From the NCBI GenBank assembly GCA_900768245.1, contig CAAGCE010000070.1, positions 1 through 30,155 of the forward strand: a stretch of 30,155 nt of DNA. The letters run 5' to 3'. Of this stretch, positions 22,311-29,876 are shown piece after piece; within the stretch, counting starts at the first letter, position 1; every line of letters starts with the position of its first letter. Under the pieces are notes generated by a model, which was given only the letters and a program-made list of their open reading frames with translations, was not told the origin of the DNA and ran no database searches. The stretch is from Oscillospiraceae bacterium (GTDB taxonomy: Bacteria > Bacillota > Clostridia > Oscillospirales > Ruminococcaceae). A program made the position numbers and the translations under genes.

Positions 22311-24863
22311 ATGGCTGACAAGGCGGAACGTGTATTATATGTTACGGATAAGAACGGTGCTGCTCTTACCAAGCTTCGTGAACGTGACGGTATATCCGAA
22401 TGCTATGTTGACAACAAACAGAACAGCGAAAGCACATTATCATTTACTATTCTGACAAGTTCTGAAAAATACTCTTTTCTCAGCAATGCCGAAAATCTTG
22501 TTGTCGCTGACGGAAAGGTCTATACTATGCTTTATGACGGTGAAAGCATAAGTGAAAAAAAGGACACAGGCAACAAAAACACAGCGGAAATAAGTCTTGC
22601 CGAAAGGCAGTATCTTCTTGGAAAGGCTTATGTTACCGCTTATAATTCCACAACTACATATGACCACATTGACAACACAATGGTCGTTATTCTCAGCGGC
22701 GGTATTGCTCCGCTCGTTGTAAACGGTGAAGAAATTGAAAATCCATATGAAAAAGGCTCGGCGGCTTATGCTTTATATGCCGTTCTTTACGGTTCGGGTT
22801 GGACGGTCGGCACAGTTGATGTTGACGGTATGTTTGACCTTGAAAGCTGTAAAAAGAGCATACTTGAGAATATAAAGTCAATTCAAAGTCTTTGGGGCGG
22901 TATTCTTATATTCGACAGTCTGAACAAAACAGTTCATTTACGCTCTGAAACCATATATCAGCCTTACAATGGCTATGGCATACGCTTTAAATTCAATGAA
23001 ACAGGTCTTGAACGAAATATAAGCAAGAATATTGTAACAAGGCTTTACGTTTACGGTAAAGACGGATTGAACATTTCTGCTTCAAACGGCGGCAAAGAAT
23101 ACCTTGAAAATTATTCCTACACTTCTACTGCACTTTACGGACTTATTGAAAACAATGACATTTCAAATGTCGGGGATCTTATTACATACGGAACAAGAGA
23201 ACTTGAAAAGCTTTGCAAGCCGCAGGTCACATTAAAAGTTTCCTTGCTTGACCGCTCTAAGCTTGAAGGCAGTGTGTCTTTTGAAGTTTCCGATATGGTC
23301 GATGTTACGGACACAGATTTGTCCGAAAGCAGCTACAAAGCAAGAGTTACCGAAAAGAAATACAACTTTTTTCAGCCCTGGGAATGTTCTTCCGTTACTC
23401 TCGGTGATGAAGAGGAAGTTTTTGCGGCAAAGATAAAGTATGCTTTGAAGTCTGCCGATAAGGTCAATGATCTTGTTGACCTTGTTGGGCGAATATCGTC
23501 CGATGATGTTAATATGAGCGGCACTAAGCAGACTATGACCTCATATGTACAGCTTACCAATGCTGCGCTTGAAGCAGGATTTAAGGTGATCGGTGTTGAC
23601 GGATATGAACGGACGGGAAAAACCAAAATAAGCATAGACGGTATTGACGTATACAACGGTGGTATCGTTGTCCGTGACAGGCAGAACAACATTAAAATAT
23701 ATATGGACGGTCAGACGGGAAACATCATATTCAGCGGCGATTTATACGGTGCAAGCGGCACATTTGCAGGTGCTTTGGAAGCTGCGACAGGTACGTTCAA
23801 GGGCAGGCTTGAAGCCGCAACAGGTTCATTCAGCGGTTCGATAACAGCTGCGGAAGGCTATATCGGCTCTTGGCAGATACTCAACGGCGGCATTATCAAC
23901 ACAAACAACGCTCTTGCCCTTACTGCCAACGGTGAGATCGTTGCCGCAAACGGCGATTTTCAGGTCAGCTCCGAGGGCAAGCTTACAGCCAAAGGTGCTA
24001 ATATCACAGGTGCATTTTCAGCTTCCACAGAAAACAGTTCCGTTGAATTTTCGGAAGATAATATGGAGATATATTTTGCAAGCAAGGACAGTGTAGGAAA
24101 CATTGCAACTTGCTGCAAAATATCACCTACCGAATTTTACTTCTATTCTTACAGTAATGGCGAAATAAGCTCGGGTATTGCTTATAACAACGGACAGCTT
24201 GAAATCACAGGCAGGATAACCGCATCTTCGGGTGAGATAGGCGGTTGGGAGATCGGCACGGATTACATAAAAGCCAAGAATGGAAGTATGGTTCTTCACG
24301 CTGACGGCACAATTGAGGGTATTGACGGTGAAGATGACACAGGAAAAAAGGTTTCCGGTACACTTGTTTCCAAGACAGGTGATGAAAAGACCGAAATCAA
24401 AGGCGGTCGTATAAATATGTACAAATACGACAGCGAAACGAAAGAATGGTTTCAGGAAGGCAATGTATATACCAATTCCAATTTTGGCGGCGGTATATGC
24501 ATTGAAGCCAAGGACACAAGACCTGTTGTATTTGCTGTCGGCGGTGTTGCTGTAATGAAGCTTGAGCCTGCCGACTACACTGATAACGATTCGGGAGAAG
24601 CAAGGCTGAATTTTCGCAACAAGACATATATATACAAGGACAAAATAAAAACAGGACACGTTGAAGAAACCAATCCTGAATGGTTCAGCAGCATTGCTGT
24701 GACAGATACTTCAATGAAATTTACGTCGGGCAACAGAACTGTCAAGAACGGTGAAGAAACAACGGCTAAGACATATGAATTTACTTTGGCAAGAGATACA
24801 AGCGGTAAAATAGCATCTATAACAGATGAAAGCGGTCACGTTACTGCTATAACAAGGAGCTGA
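22311..24863 (+). CDS. Tail-associated protein (Tal), tail endopeptidase/tip family
   Basis: This 850-residue protein comes directly after Dit. The N-terminal 380 residues or so resemble the gp27-like hub of Tal proteins and prophage tail endopeptidases (LYVTDKNGAALTKLRERDGI, LAERQYLLGKAYVTAYNSTT). The middle has Gly/Ala-rich repeats (GTFAGALEAAT units, about 483-515), seen in phage tip fibres. A beta-rich C-terminal region follows (GGWEIGTDYIKAKNGSMVLH and SGKIASITDESGHV). It would form the trimeric tail tip and the base for the receptor-binding protein. No catalytic triad is clear, so enzymatic activity is unproven. The SD is TGAGGTGA. Confidence 0.82.
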   Translation: MADKAERVLYVTDKNGAALTKLRERDGISECYVDNKQNSESTLSFTILTSSEKYSFLSNAENLVVADGKVYTMLYDGESISEKKDTGNKNTAEISLAERQYLLGKAYVTAYNSTTTYDHIDNTMVVILSGGIAPLVVNGEEIENPYEKGSAAYALYAVLYGSGWTVGTVDVDGMFDLESCKKSILENIKSIQSLWGGILIFDSLNKTVHLRSETIYQPYNGYGIRFKFNETGLERNISKNIVTRLYVYGKDGLNISASNGGKEYLENYSYTSTALYGLIENNDISNVGDLITYGTRELEKLCKPQVTLKVSLLDRSKLEGSVSFEVSDMVDVTDTDLSESSYKARVTEKKYNFFQPWECSSVTLGDEEEVFAAKIKYALKSADKVNDLVDLVGRISSDDVNMSGTKQTMTSYVQLTNAALEAGFKVIGVDGYERTGKTKISIDGIDVYNGGIVVRDRQNNIKIYMDGQTGNIIFSGDLYGASGTFAGALEAATGTFKGRLEAATGSFSGSITAAEGYIGSWQILNGGIINTNNALALTANGEIVAANGDFQVSSEGKLTAKGANITGAFSASTENSSVEFSEDNMEIYFASKDSVGNIATCCKISPTEFYFYSYSNGEISSGIAYNNGQLEITGRITASSGEIGGWEIGTDYIKAKNGSMVLHADGTIEGIDGEDDTGKKVSGTLVSKTGDEKTEIKGGRINMYKYDSETKEWFQEGNVYTNSNFGGGICIEAKDTRPVVFAVGGVAVMKLEPADYTDNDSGEARLNFRNKTYIYKDKIKTGHVEETNPEWFSSIAVTDTSMKFTSGNRTVKNGEETTAKTYEFTLARDTSGKIASITDESGHVTAITRS
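23757..23855 (+). repeat. Three 33-bp repeats inside the Tal gene
   Basis: Three tandem 11-codon units run at 23757-23789, 23790-23822 and 23823-23855. They encode GTFAGALEAAT, GTFKGRLEAAT and GSFSGSITAAE. The protein pattern is better conserved than the DNA, which suggests selection for a fibre-like or beta-helical shape rather than recent duplication. Confidence 0.7.
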
Positions 24864-24870
24864 TGATATT

Positions 24871-25779
24871 ATGCACTCACAGGACATTGCTTACGGCTAT
24901 GCTATTGGCTATAATGACGGACTTGGTTCGGGGGGAGGTGATGAAGCTGACGCCGACTACGAAAAGTGGCAAAATCTTATCGAACCTGCGGAAAATCAAG
25001 CTGTATTTTTAGTGCGTGTGCCTAATACTGCGGCAAAGTCCATAACTATGACGATAGGCTATGCAATTGATATGTACTATGAGGATACTTGGACTGTTGA
25101 CTGGGGTGACGGCACATCAAGCACAGGTTACAGCCGTCAAGGTCATGTCACACACGATTACTCGGCAATTGGCGAGTATACTGTAATTTTCACGTCACAT
25201 ATGGTTAGCTGCAATAATTCGGCAGCGGTGACGTCATCTCCTACTATAAGCAGTAAAAACAATGCAGCACTTATTATGGCAAAGTATGGTGATTTAATAC
25301 ACGCCGAGAGTAATTTAAACAGTGCGCCATTTACATCGCAAGAGGAATTAAGATATGTAAAGCTTTGCGATGATACAGTATTTTCAAAGTATTTTTTCTC
25401 AAGCTGTGGTTCGCTGCGTACTATATTTTTTGACGGAAACATAGAAACAATATACGATAATATGTTTACATCGTGCCAAACATTAGATATTTCAAATCTT
25501 AAATTTAATTCGTTGAGTATCGGAAAAAATGCTTTTAATTTCTGCCATAACATAAAGGAAATTTCAATGCCACAATGTAATATGATCGGTGATAGAGCAT
25601 TTGCCCTCTGCTATGGCTTGCACAAAGCAATATTTCCTAAATGTTATAATGTATCAAATTTGGCGTTTCAAAGTTGTCGAGCACTCGTTCAAACTTCATT
25701 TGCCGATGACTGTGTATTTGATACAGAGGCGTTTGATGGGTGCACCAGCCTATACCCATACCCAAGTGATAACACATAA
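24871..25779 (+). CDS. Probable receptor-binding protein with PKD and BspA-type leucine-rich repeats
   Basis: This 302-residue protein ends the structural operon. The N-terminus (AYGYAIGYNDGLGSGGG) is a flexible attachment segment. A PKD-like domain follows (about 58-110): WTVDWGDGTSS, then HDYSAIGEYTVIF, the family hallmark. From about 150 there are BspA-type leucine-rich repeats with the pattern AFNFCHNIKEISMP, AFALCYGLHKAIFP and AFQSCRALVQTSF, each about 22-23 residues long. BspA repeats bind host and bacterial surface molecules. As the last gene after Tal, a role in recognising the host cell surface is likely. I saw no reverse transcriptase or template repeat that would make it a diversity-generating target. 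The SD is AAGGAGC. Confidence 0.8.
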   Translation: MHSQDIAYGYAIGYNDGLGSGGGDEADADYEKWQNLIEPAENQAVFLVRVPNTAAKSITMTIGYAIDMYYEDTWTVDWGDGTSSTGYSRQGHVTHDYSAIGEYTVIFTSHMVSCNNSAAVTSSPTISSKNNAALIMAKYGDLIHAESNLNSAPFTSQEELRYVKLCDDTVFSKYFFSSCGSLRTIFFDGNIETIYDNMFTSCQTLDISNLKFNSLSIGKNAFNFCHNIKEISMPQCNMIGDRAFALCYGLHKAIFPKCYNVSNLAFQSCRALVQTSFADDCVFDTEAFDGCTSLYPYPSDNT

Positions 25780-25791
25780 GGAGGTACAAAA

Positions 25792-25833
25792 ATGATAGAA
25801 ACACGCAACACGACAGTTATATTAAACATTTGA
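25792..25833 (+). CDS. Possible 13-codon ORF with near-perfect ribosome-binding site
   Basis: AAGGAGG lies 7 bases before an ATG that opens a 13-codon frame, MIETRNTTVILNI, ending in TGA at 25831-25833. It directly follows the receptor-binding gene and precedes the operon terminator. A near-perfect SD ahead of such a short frame suggests either a true micropeptide or the stump of a longer gene cut short. Confidence 0.35.
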   Translation: MIETRNTTVILNI

Positions 25834-25844
25834 TTTATAACCAT

Positions 25845-25886
25845 AAAAAAGGCAAGCCTGAGATTTTACACTCGGGCTTGCTTTTG
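25845..25886 (+). terminator. Terminator of the structural operon
   Basis: GCAAGCCTGAG (25852-25862) pairs with CTCGGGCTTGC (25871-25881), with one T-G pair and an 8-base loop. A and T runs on both sides allow function in either direction. It ends the late arm. Confidence 0.85.
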
Positions 25887-25949
25887 GTTTTCAGTCTGCT
25901 TTTTTCATCTGCGGCACTACTTCAACCGTTCACGATGTGAAATAATAAA

Positions 25950-25999
25950 ATGCAGGGTAGATCAGGCTCTTTTTCAAGCTTGGTTTACCCTGCTTTTTT
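25950..25999. terminator. Second, bidirectional terminator at the convergence point
   Basis: GCAGGGTA (25952-25959) is the perfect inverse of TACCCTGC (25986-25993). A run of A lies before it and a run of T (25994-25999) after it. It sits a few bases from the stop of the last minus-strand gene, so it likely ends both arms. Confidence 0.75.
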
Positions 26000-26001
26000 A
26001 T

Positions 26002-26553
26002 TTATGCGAGAAGTTCGATTACTGCATCAAAATCATAATTGGCGGTCACGGAATAATCATATATGGTTTTTGTGATTATATTTCTTACTCCACGCTCGGA
26101 ACGCTGAAGCTTTTCCGCTATTTCGGAAACCGGCATTCGGCGGTCATTGCAAAAATGCTGTTTAACCATTTCTGCACGTTCAAATGACAGGAACGCTATA
26201 AACTTATCAATGCTGTTTACTGTATACTCAAACACCTCAAGCTTGAATTTCAGTTTTGAGATCTCGCTGTTGTAATAACGCTGCATTTTGGTGATACTGT
26301 ACACGATATTAGGCACTTTATCTGCTGAAACATTAGCTGAAAATCCGCCTGCGTTCTCGGAAGGGTGTGTCACGCTTGCATTTTCAATGTCGCTGTCGAT
26401 CGCCTTATCAATATTCTTGCTGTAAAATTCAATACTCTGTTTCAGAGATTCAATTTCCATTCGCATTCTGTTATAGTTACAGAATATTGTTTTTGCTTTA
26501 TTAAGCTTTATTTTCTGCTCAGACGTGAGCGGATTAGGCTTTTCCCGGCTCAT
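26002..26553 (-). CDS. Phage late-transcription regulator-like protein with sigma-70 region-4-like HTH
   Basis: Start chosen at the ATG ending at 26553 (MSREKPNPLT, 183 residues), because AAAGGAGG lies 8 bases upstream. The N-terminal 130 residues are helical and charged. The C-terminus has a sigma-70 region-4-like helix-turn-helix at about 140-162 (MPVSEIAEKLQRSERGVRNI). Small proteins of this design in Firmicutes phages (RinA/ArpU-like and DUF1492-like groups) activate late genes. It is the last gene of the minus arm, next to the late operon terminators, where such regulators are common. It overlaps the preceding gene by 20 bases. Its target promoter is not visible in the window. Confidence 0.7.
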   Translation of the reverse strand: MSREKPNPLTSEQKIKLNKAKTIFCNYNRMRMEIESLKQSIEFYSKNIDKAIDSDIENASVTHPSENAGGFSANVSADKVPNIVYSITKMQRYYNSEISKLKFKLEVFEYTVNSIDKFIAFLSFERAEMVKQHFCNDRRMPVSEIAEKLQRSERGVRNIITKTIYDYSVTANYDFDAVIELLA

Positions 26554-26887
26554 TTTGTTCGTCCTCCTTTGATTTGTCAAGATCTATTCCGTATTTTTCT
26601 GACATCAGATCAATGCAATCCTGCGTTGAGAGCTTTTTTCCGTATATTCCGTTTGTATTTATCAGTCTAAGAAAATCCTCAACGCCATTTTTGAAACGGT
26701 TCAGCTTGACTTTACCGAAACCGAATTCTTTATTCAGTTCCATACAGCATACAGCCATAAGCTGAGCAACAATGTCACGCTTGCAGGATTCAAAGATCTG
26801 TTCGGAACGTTTATCCCATTCTTTATTTATGTAATCCTGCATTTCGCTGTCTGTGAAGAACATTTTTTTCTTAAAGTTGGCTTTCAT
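26534..26887 (-). CDS. Unknown phage protein, 117 residues
   Basis: The start at the ATG ending at 26887 follows GGAGGCG and gives a product beginning MKANFKKKMFFTDSEM. It is mostly helical, with a basic start and an acidic end (LDKSKEDEQNEPGKA). There are two adjacent Cys in AVCCMELN but no zinc pattern. It lies in the minus operon between the interrupted zinc-finger/HTH gene and the sigma-like regulator, overlapping the latter. I do not recognise the family. Position suggests an early helper gene. Confidence 0.65.
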   Translation of the reverse strand: MKANFKKKMFFTDSEMQDYINKEWDKRSEQIFESCKRDIVAQLMAVCCMELNKEFGFGKVKLNRFKNGVEDFLRLINTNGIYGKKLSTQDCIDLMSEKYGIDLDKSKEDEQNEPGKA

Positions 26888-26945
26888 TCTTGTTCGCCTC
26901 CGCTCCGCCAATTTCTATTGCTTTGATTATATTTGCTTCCGAACG

Positions 26946-27173
26946 TCAAAGGATACGCGCAATTTTTTCGATACTGTCGCCCTCGGTATACCACTTGTAT
27001 ACAAGGAATGGTGTATCGCTGGTAAAAACACGGTTCAAGGCTTTTTCTTTATCGCCTTTACATTCGGAGCATACCATAATGCAAGATGCAGAATTATCAT
27101 ACTCAAAAGCCTTACCGCAGACATTGCATATTTGCACACACGGTTCATTTTTATTCTTTCGCCTTTTTTTCAT
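26946..27173 (-). CDS. Zinc-finger protein with helix-turn-helix interrupted by TGA
   Basis: The ATG ending at 27173 follows GGAG and gives 75 residues. Two CxxC pairs (CNVC about 16-19 and CSEC about 35-38) form a small zinc finger. The C-terminus begins a helix-turn-helix-like segment (EGDSIEKIARIL), then meets TGA at 26948-26946. The same frame continues past it as RSEANIIKAIEIGGAEANKN and ends at TAA (26873-26871), giving 100 codons. The continuation looks like the second half of the HTH and overlaps the next gene, as other junctions here do. A nonsense mutation, readthrough or a genuine early stop are all possible. Confidence 0.6.
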   Translation of the reverse strand: MKKRRKNKNEPCVQICNVCGKAFEYDNSASCIMVCSECKGDKEKALNRVFTSDTPFLVYKWYTEGDSIEKIARIL

Positions 27174-27651
27174 AACATTCTCCAATCTTACAGTCTACCA
27201 TGTTCATAGCTTTATCATCAATGTAAATGTCTGCACTTACTTTACGGCAGTCACTTTCCCATTTTTTGACCCTTGCAGGAACATTTTCATTGACATAATC
27301 AATCGGAACGTTGTTCTCCTTGCACCAGGCAACGGCTTCTTCAAGCTCCTTGCCCTCTCTGCAAGTCCACAAAATGATTATTGCGTTGTGATTTTCTTTT
27401 GCATCTCGGATATAATCTACAACAGTACCTATCGGCGCAATTATGGCAGGGTATCTTGTTACAGCCAACGTATTGTCGAAATCAACGGCTATTGTCAGCC
27501 TGTCGGCATCTGCAAGGTCAATGCTATGTTCCTTGTGCAGCGGCTTTTCGTTGTCTTTAGGAATATACAGGCAAAGTGCTGCAACAGCGGCAAACATCAT
27601 AATTATTGAAAACACGATCATTATAGTTTGGAAAATTGAAATGCTATCCAT
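27151..27651 (-). CDS. HAD-family phosphatase with N-terminal membrane helix
   Basis: This 166-residue protein has the HAD motif I in IAVDFDNTLAV (Asp 57 and Asp 59). A likely motif II follows in IIILWTCREG (Thr 96), with motif IV in DIYIDDKA (Asp 145 and 146). HAD enzymes use an Asp-phosphate intermediate to remove phosphate from small substrates or nucleic acid ends. The short cap-less form resembles phage HAD proteins near nucleotide-metabolism genes. Unusually, residues about 5-29 form a hydrophobic membrane helix, and the start has a good SD (GAGGTGAG), so the enzyme may be anchored to the inner face of the membrane. The substrate is unknown. Confidence 0.82.
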   Translation of the reverse strand: MDSISIFQTIMIVFSIIMMFAAVAALCLYIPKDNEKPLHKEHSIDLADADRLTIAVDFDNTLAVTRYPAIIAPIGTVVDYIRDAKENHNAIIILWTCREGKELEEAVAWCKENNVPIDYVNENVPARVKKWESDCRKVSADIYIDDKAMNMVDCKIGECYEKKAKE

Positions 27652-27997
27652 TGTTTCTCACCTCATTATCTGATTTTATGTTCTTTTTCTCTACAACAAT
27701 AATTTTTCCTTCCATAAAATCATTTTCGGAACGATACACAACAAAACGATCTTTTCCGTCTATGATTTGTTTTGCTAAGCAAATTGCAAGTTCTTTTTTG
27801 GCACTTTCTTCCGAACAATCTAAATCCTTTGCTATGTACCAATTTTCTAATTTTGCAGTAATTGTTGTAATATCAGGCTCAACTAATTTAAAGCAAACTG
27901 GCTTTTTGGCTGTATATATTGCATTATAATATTCCTGCAAGGTATATCCGCCAAGCTGATGAATAATCTTAGTTTTTATCTTTTTCAACCAACTCAT
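27644..27997 (-). CDS. Unknown phage protein, 117 residues
   Basis: This protein starts MSWLKKIKTKIIHQLGGYTL and is mixed alpha/beta. It has no Cys pattern, membrane segment or recognised motif. The ATG follows GGGAGAAAGTG. It overlaps the DUF3310 gene upstream by 4 bases and the HAD gene downstream by 8 bases, so it is clearly part of the same transcript. A basic N-terminus and the sequence around DRFVVYRSEND suggest a small soluble protein. No function can be given. Confidence 0.65.
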   Translation of the reverse strand: MSWLKKIKTKIIHQLGGYTLQEYYNAIYTAKKPVCFKLVEPDITTITAKLENWYIAKDLDCSEESAKKELAICLAKQIIDGKDRFVVYRSENDFMEGKIIVVEKKNIKSDNEVRNNG

Positions 27998-28422
27998 TTT
28001 TTTTCACTTTCTCCCGGCTCTTCGGAAATCTCAATATACTTATTGATGTACCAAGCAGCCTTTTTCATATCCTGCACACCGCTTTTCTGCTTTTCACGCC
28101 ATATGTATTTGAATGCGTTCAATTTGCAGAATGACAACACATCTTCTTTTCCGAAAACGTCCTGCATAACGTCGATACATTCATATTTGCCGCCTGCATA
28201 TCGGTCAGGGTGATTGATTTCTTCTTTGAGAGTTTTTTCAGGCTGTGTCACCGAACACTCCGATTCTTCTTTTTTACCGAAAGCAACATCATAGCACTTA
28301 TCAATCTCATTACAGGTCATACGGGAAAATTCACAATATGGGTCGTTAAGAGGACAATTTGAACAGCTTTTATGCTCATTGCAAAAATCTTTTAAATTGA
28401 CTATCTTTTCCCCTGTTGTCAT
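27994..28422 (-). CDS. DUF3310 protein (possible nucleotide kinase)
   Basis: Residues about 69-131 match the DUF3310 pattern: NHPDRYAGGKYECIDVMQ, LNAFKYIWRE and DMKKAAWYINKYIE. Phage T7 gp1.7, a nucleotide kinase, belongs to this family, so phosphorylation of dTMP or dGMP is possible. Ahead of it is a Cys-rich stretch (C20, C23, C30, C37 and C43) that may bind metal. The start and stop overlap the neighbours by 4 bases. Next to MazG and ThyX genes, a role in nucleotide pools is likely, though activity is not shown here. Confidence 0.8.
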   Translation of the reverse strand: MTTGEKIVNLKDFCNEHKSCSNCPLNDPYCEFSRMTCNEIDKCYDVAFGKKEESECSVTQPEKTLKEEINHPDRYAGGKYECIDVMQDVFGKEDVLSFCKLNAFKYIWREKQKSGVQDMKKAAWYINKYIEISEEPGESEKK

Positions 28423-28949
28423 ACGTCATTTTCCTCTCTGTGAAGGCTTTTTTCAGCTTCAAAGCCATTCGGATAGCGTTTCATAAGCTTGTCTACATTC
28501 ATCTGAAGAACAGTTTCAAGATCATATCCAATTGCTTCTGCGCCGACTGCAATGTACCAAGCGACGTCACCCAGTTCTTTTGCAAGGTGTTCCTTGTCAA
28601 GATCGTGTCCCTGGAACGTTGCTTTCTTTACCATATCGGCTACTTCGCCGCCCTCGCCGCAAATTCCAAGCGCGGCATTCATGATCATTCCGTTGTTTTC
28701 ATAATTCATTCCGCTTGCTATTCTCATTGCTGCTTTCTGATATTCGTTTATAGTCATAGTGCTTTTACTCTCCTTATCTTTAATTTTTGATTTTCTTTTG
28801 GAAAAGGAACAGAAATCAGTCGGAAGTGTCATCATATCAAGCTCATTGCAGTAATACCGCAGGTCATTTGTGCTTGCATCAGCTGTTCCTGACGGTTCTG
28901 TTCCGTTCCAGTATGTACAGTCCTTACAGGTCGTTACTGTCGTCTGCAT
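28419..28949 (-). CDS. MazG-like pyrophosphohydrolase with Cys-rich N-terminal domain
   Basis: The C-terminal part of this 176-residue protein is MazG-like. Residues about 98-109 (GEGGEVADMVKK) and the later KELGDVAWYIAVGAEAIGYD hold the Glu and Asp that bind magnesium. These enzymes hydrolyse nucleoside triphosphates to monophosphate and pyrophosphate. The first 64 residues carry Cys pairs (CKDC, then YYC and FCSF), a small zinc-binding unit common in phages. An in-frame ATG at codon 65 (minus strand, 28757) has AAGGAGAG upstream, so MazG alone may also be made. The first start follows GGAG inside the end of thyX. Confidence 0.82.
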   Translation of the reverse strand: MQTTVTTCKDCTYWNGTEPSGTADASTNDLRYYCNELDMMTLPTDFCSFSKRKSKIKDKESKSTMTINEYQKAAMRIASGMNYENNGMIMNAALGICGEGGEVADMVKKATFQGHDLDKEHLAKELGDVAWYIAVGAEAIGYDLETVLQMNVDKLMKRYPNGFEAEKSLHREENDV

Positions 28950-29871
28950 TTGTCAGATCTCCAAGCAGCAACGGATATTTCTTTTTAAATTCTTCAAGCA
29001 ACGGTACGGCAATTTCACGCATCTGAGGGTGTGCCGCTGTATCGCAGGCTCTCATATCAAAGAAATGCCGCCAGGACTTTATCGTTGCTGTCATTATGAG
29101 TTCGGTTTTAAGGCTGTTAGGTAGTATATTTCTTGCTTCCTGAGGTCTGGCACCATTATCAAGCAGTTCAAAGTATGACGCTTCGGCATTAAGGCAGCCT
29201 GTCAGCCATATCTTGTACAGGGTCGAATCTCTTCCCCAAAACAGCGGTTCAATAAAGGTTATCTGATTTCCAAACTTATCATTTGAGTAATTGCAGTATC
29301 GTGTGCTTTCCTGCGAATAGCTTGCCATTCTGTGCCTTACGATCTCATGAGAAATACCACGGTCAACGATAAATCTTACTGTTTCGGTTTTGATGTTGAG
29401 TATTCCGCTGCCTTCTTCCAATCCGTCATTTGAAAGAAGCTTAGCTGTTGTTGAAAAAGCAAGCGGTGTATGGTTCACATCATCAAAAAGAACTCCACGA
29501 AGTAAGGTGAGCGGGGGGAATTCAAAGCAGCTGTAAAAATTCATTGCACGCATAAAGTCACGCCACATTCGGACATTACCCGAAATTGTGTTATAGCCAT
29601 TTTGTCTGAGCATTGGACTATATCCCCTTATGCGCATTCCGTTACATATGCTTTCAAACAGTTTGATGTCAGCAAAGTCGACTTTCATCACTGTGTTACA
29701 ATGTTCAAGCACACTTTCGTGCCCTCTTTTGATAATGCTTTTGACAAAGCTTTCTGCGCTCTCCGCTGTGATCTTGTTTTCTGATTTATAGCAGACTCTT
29801 CCGCAAAGTTCGATTTTCTTCAATGGGTCCTGTTCGGTTATAAATTCAAAGCTTGGGTTGGTTATTATCAT
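28924..29871 (-). CDS. thyX: Flavin-dependent thymidylate synthase
   Basis: ThyX converts dUMP to dTMP using methylene-tetrahydrofolate and FAD with NAD(P)H. The signature is clear: RHRMASYSQESTRY at about 179-192 (the RHRxxS motif). GHESVLEHC at about 50-58 is the N-terminal His-containing segment. I chose the ATG ending at 29871 (MIITNPSFEF, 315 residues) over a TTG three codons upstream because AAAGGA is better spaced for it. It is longer than many bacterial ThyX proteins (about 220-260 residues), with extra sequence around 110-155. It supplies thymidylate for phage DNA. Confidence 0.95.
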   Translation of the reverse strand: MIITNPSFEFITEQDPLKKIELCGRVCYKSENKITAESAESFVKSIIKRGHESVLEHCNTVMKVDFADIKLFESICNGMRIRGYSPMLRQNGYNTISGNVRMWRDFMRAMNFYSCFEFPPLTLLRGVLFDDVNHTPLAFSTTAKLLSNDGLEEGSGILNIKTETVRFIVDRGISHEIVRHRMASYSQESTRYCNYSNDKFGNQITFIEPLFWGRDSTLYKIWLTGCLNAEASYFELLDNGARPQEARNILPNSLKTELIMTATIKSWRHFFDMRACDTAAHPQMREIAVPLLEEFKKKYPLLLGDLTNADDSNDL

Positions 29872-29876
29872 TTTTA

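Noticed and set aside
24871..25779. Target of a diversity-generating retroelement
   Set aside because: No reverse transcriptase or template repeat is visible in the window, and the C-terminus is leucine-rich repeat, not a C-type lectin fold.
26946..26948. TGA reassigned to an amino acid
   Set aside because: Many genes here end in TGA at sensible places (holin, both terminases, portal), so TGA is a normal stop in this genome. Local mutation or readthrough is preferred.
26890..27609. A 239-codon plus-strand frame opposite the minus operon
   Set aside because: It lies wholly antisense to genes with clear motifs and SDs (zinc-finger/HTH and HAD). Its composition is Phe/Cys/Ser-rich, as expected for a shadow frame.
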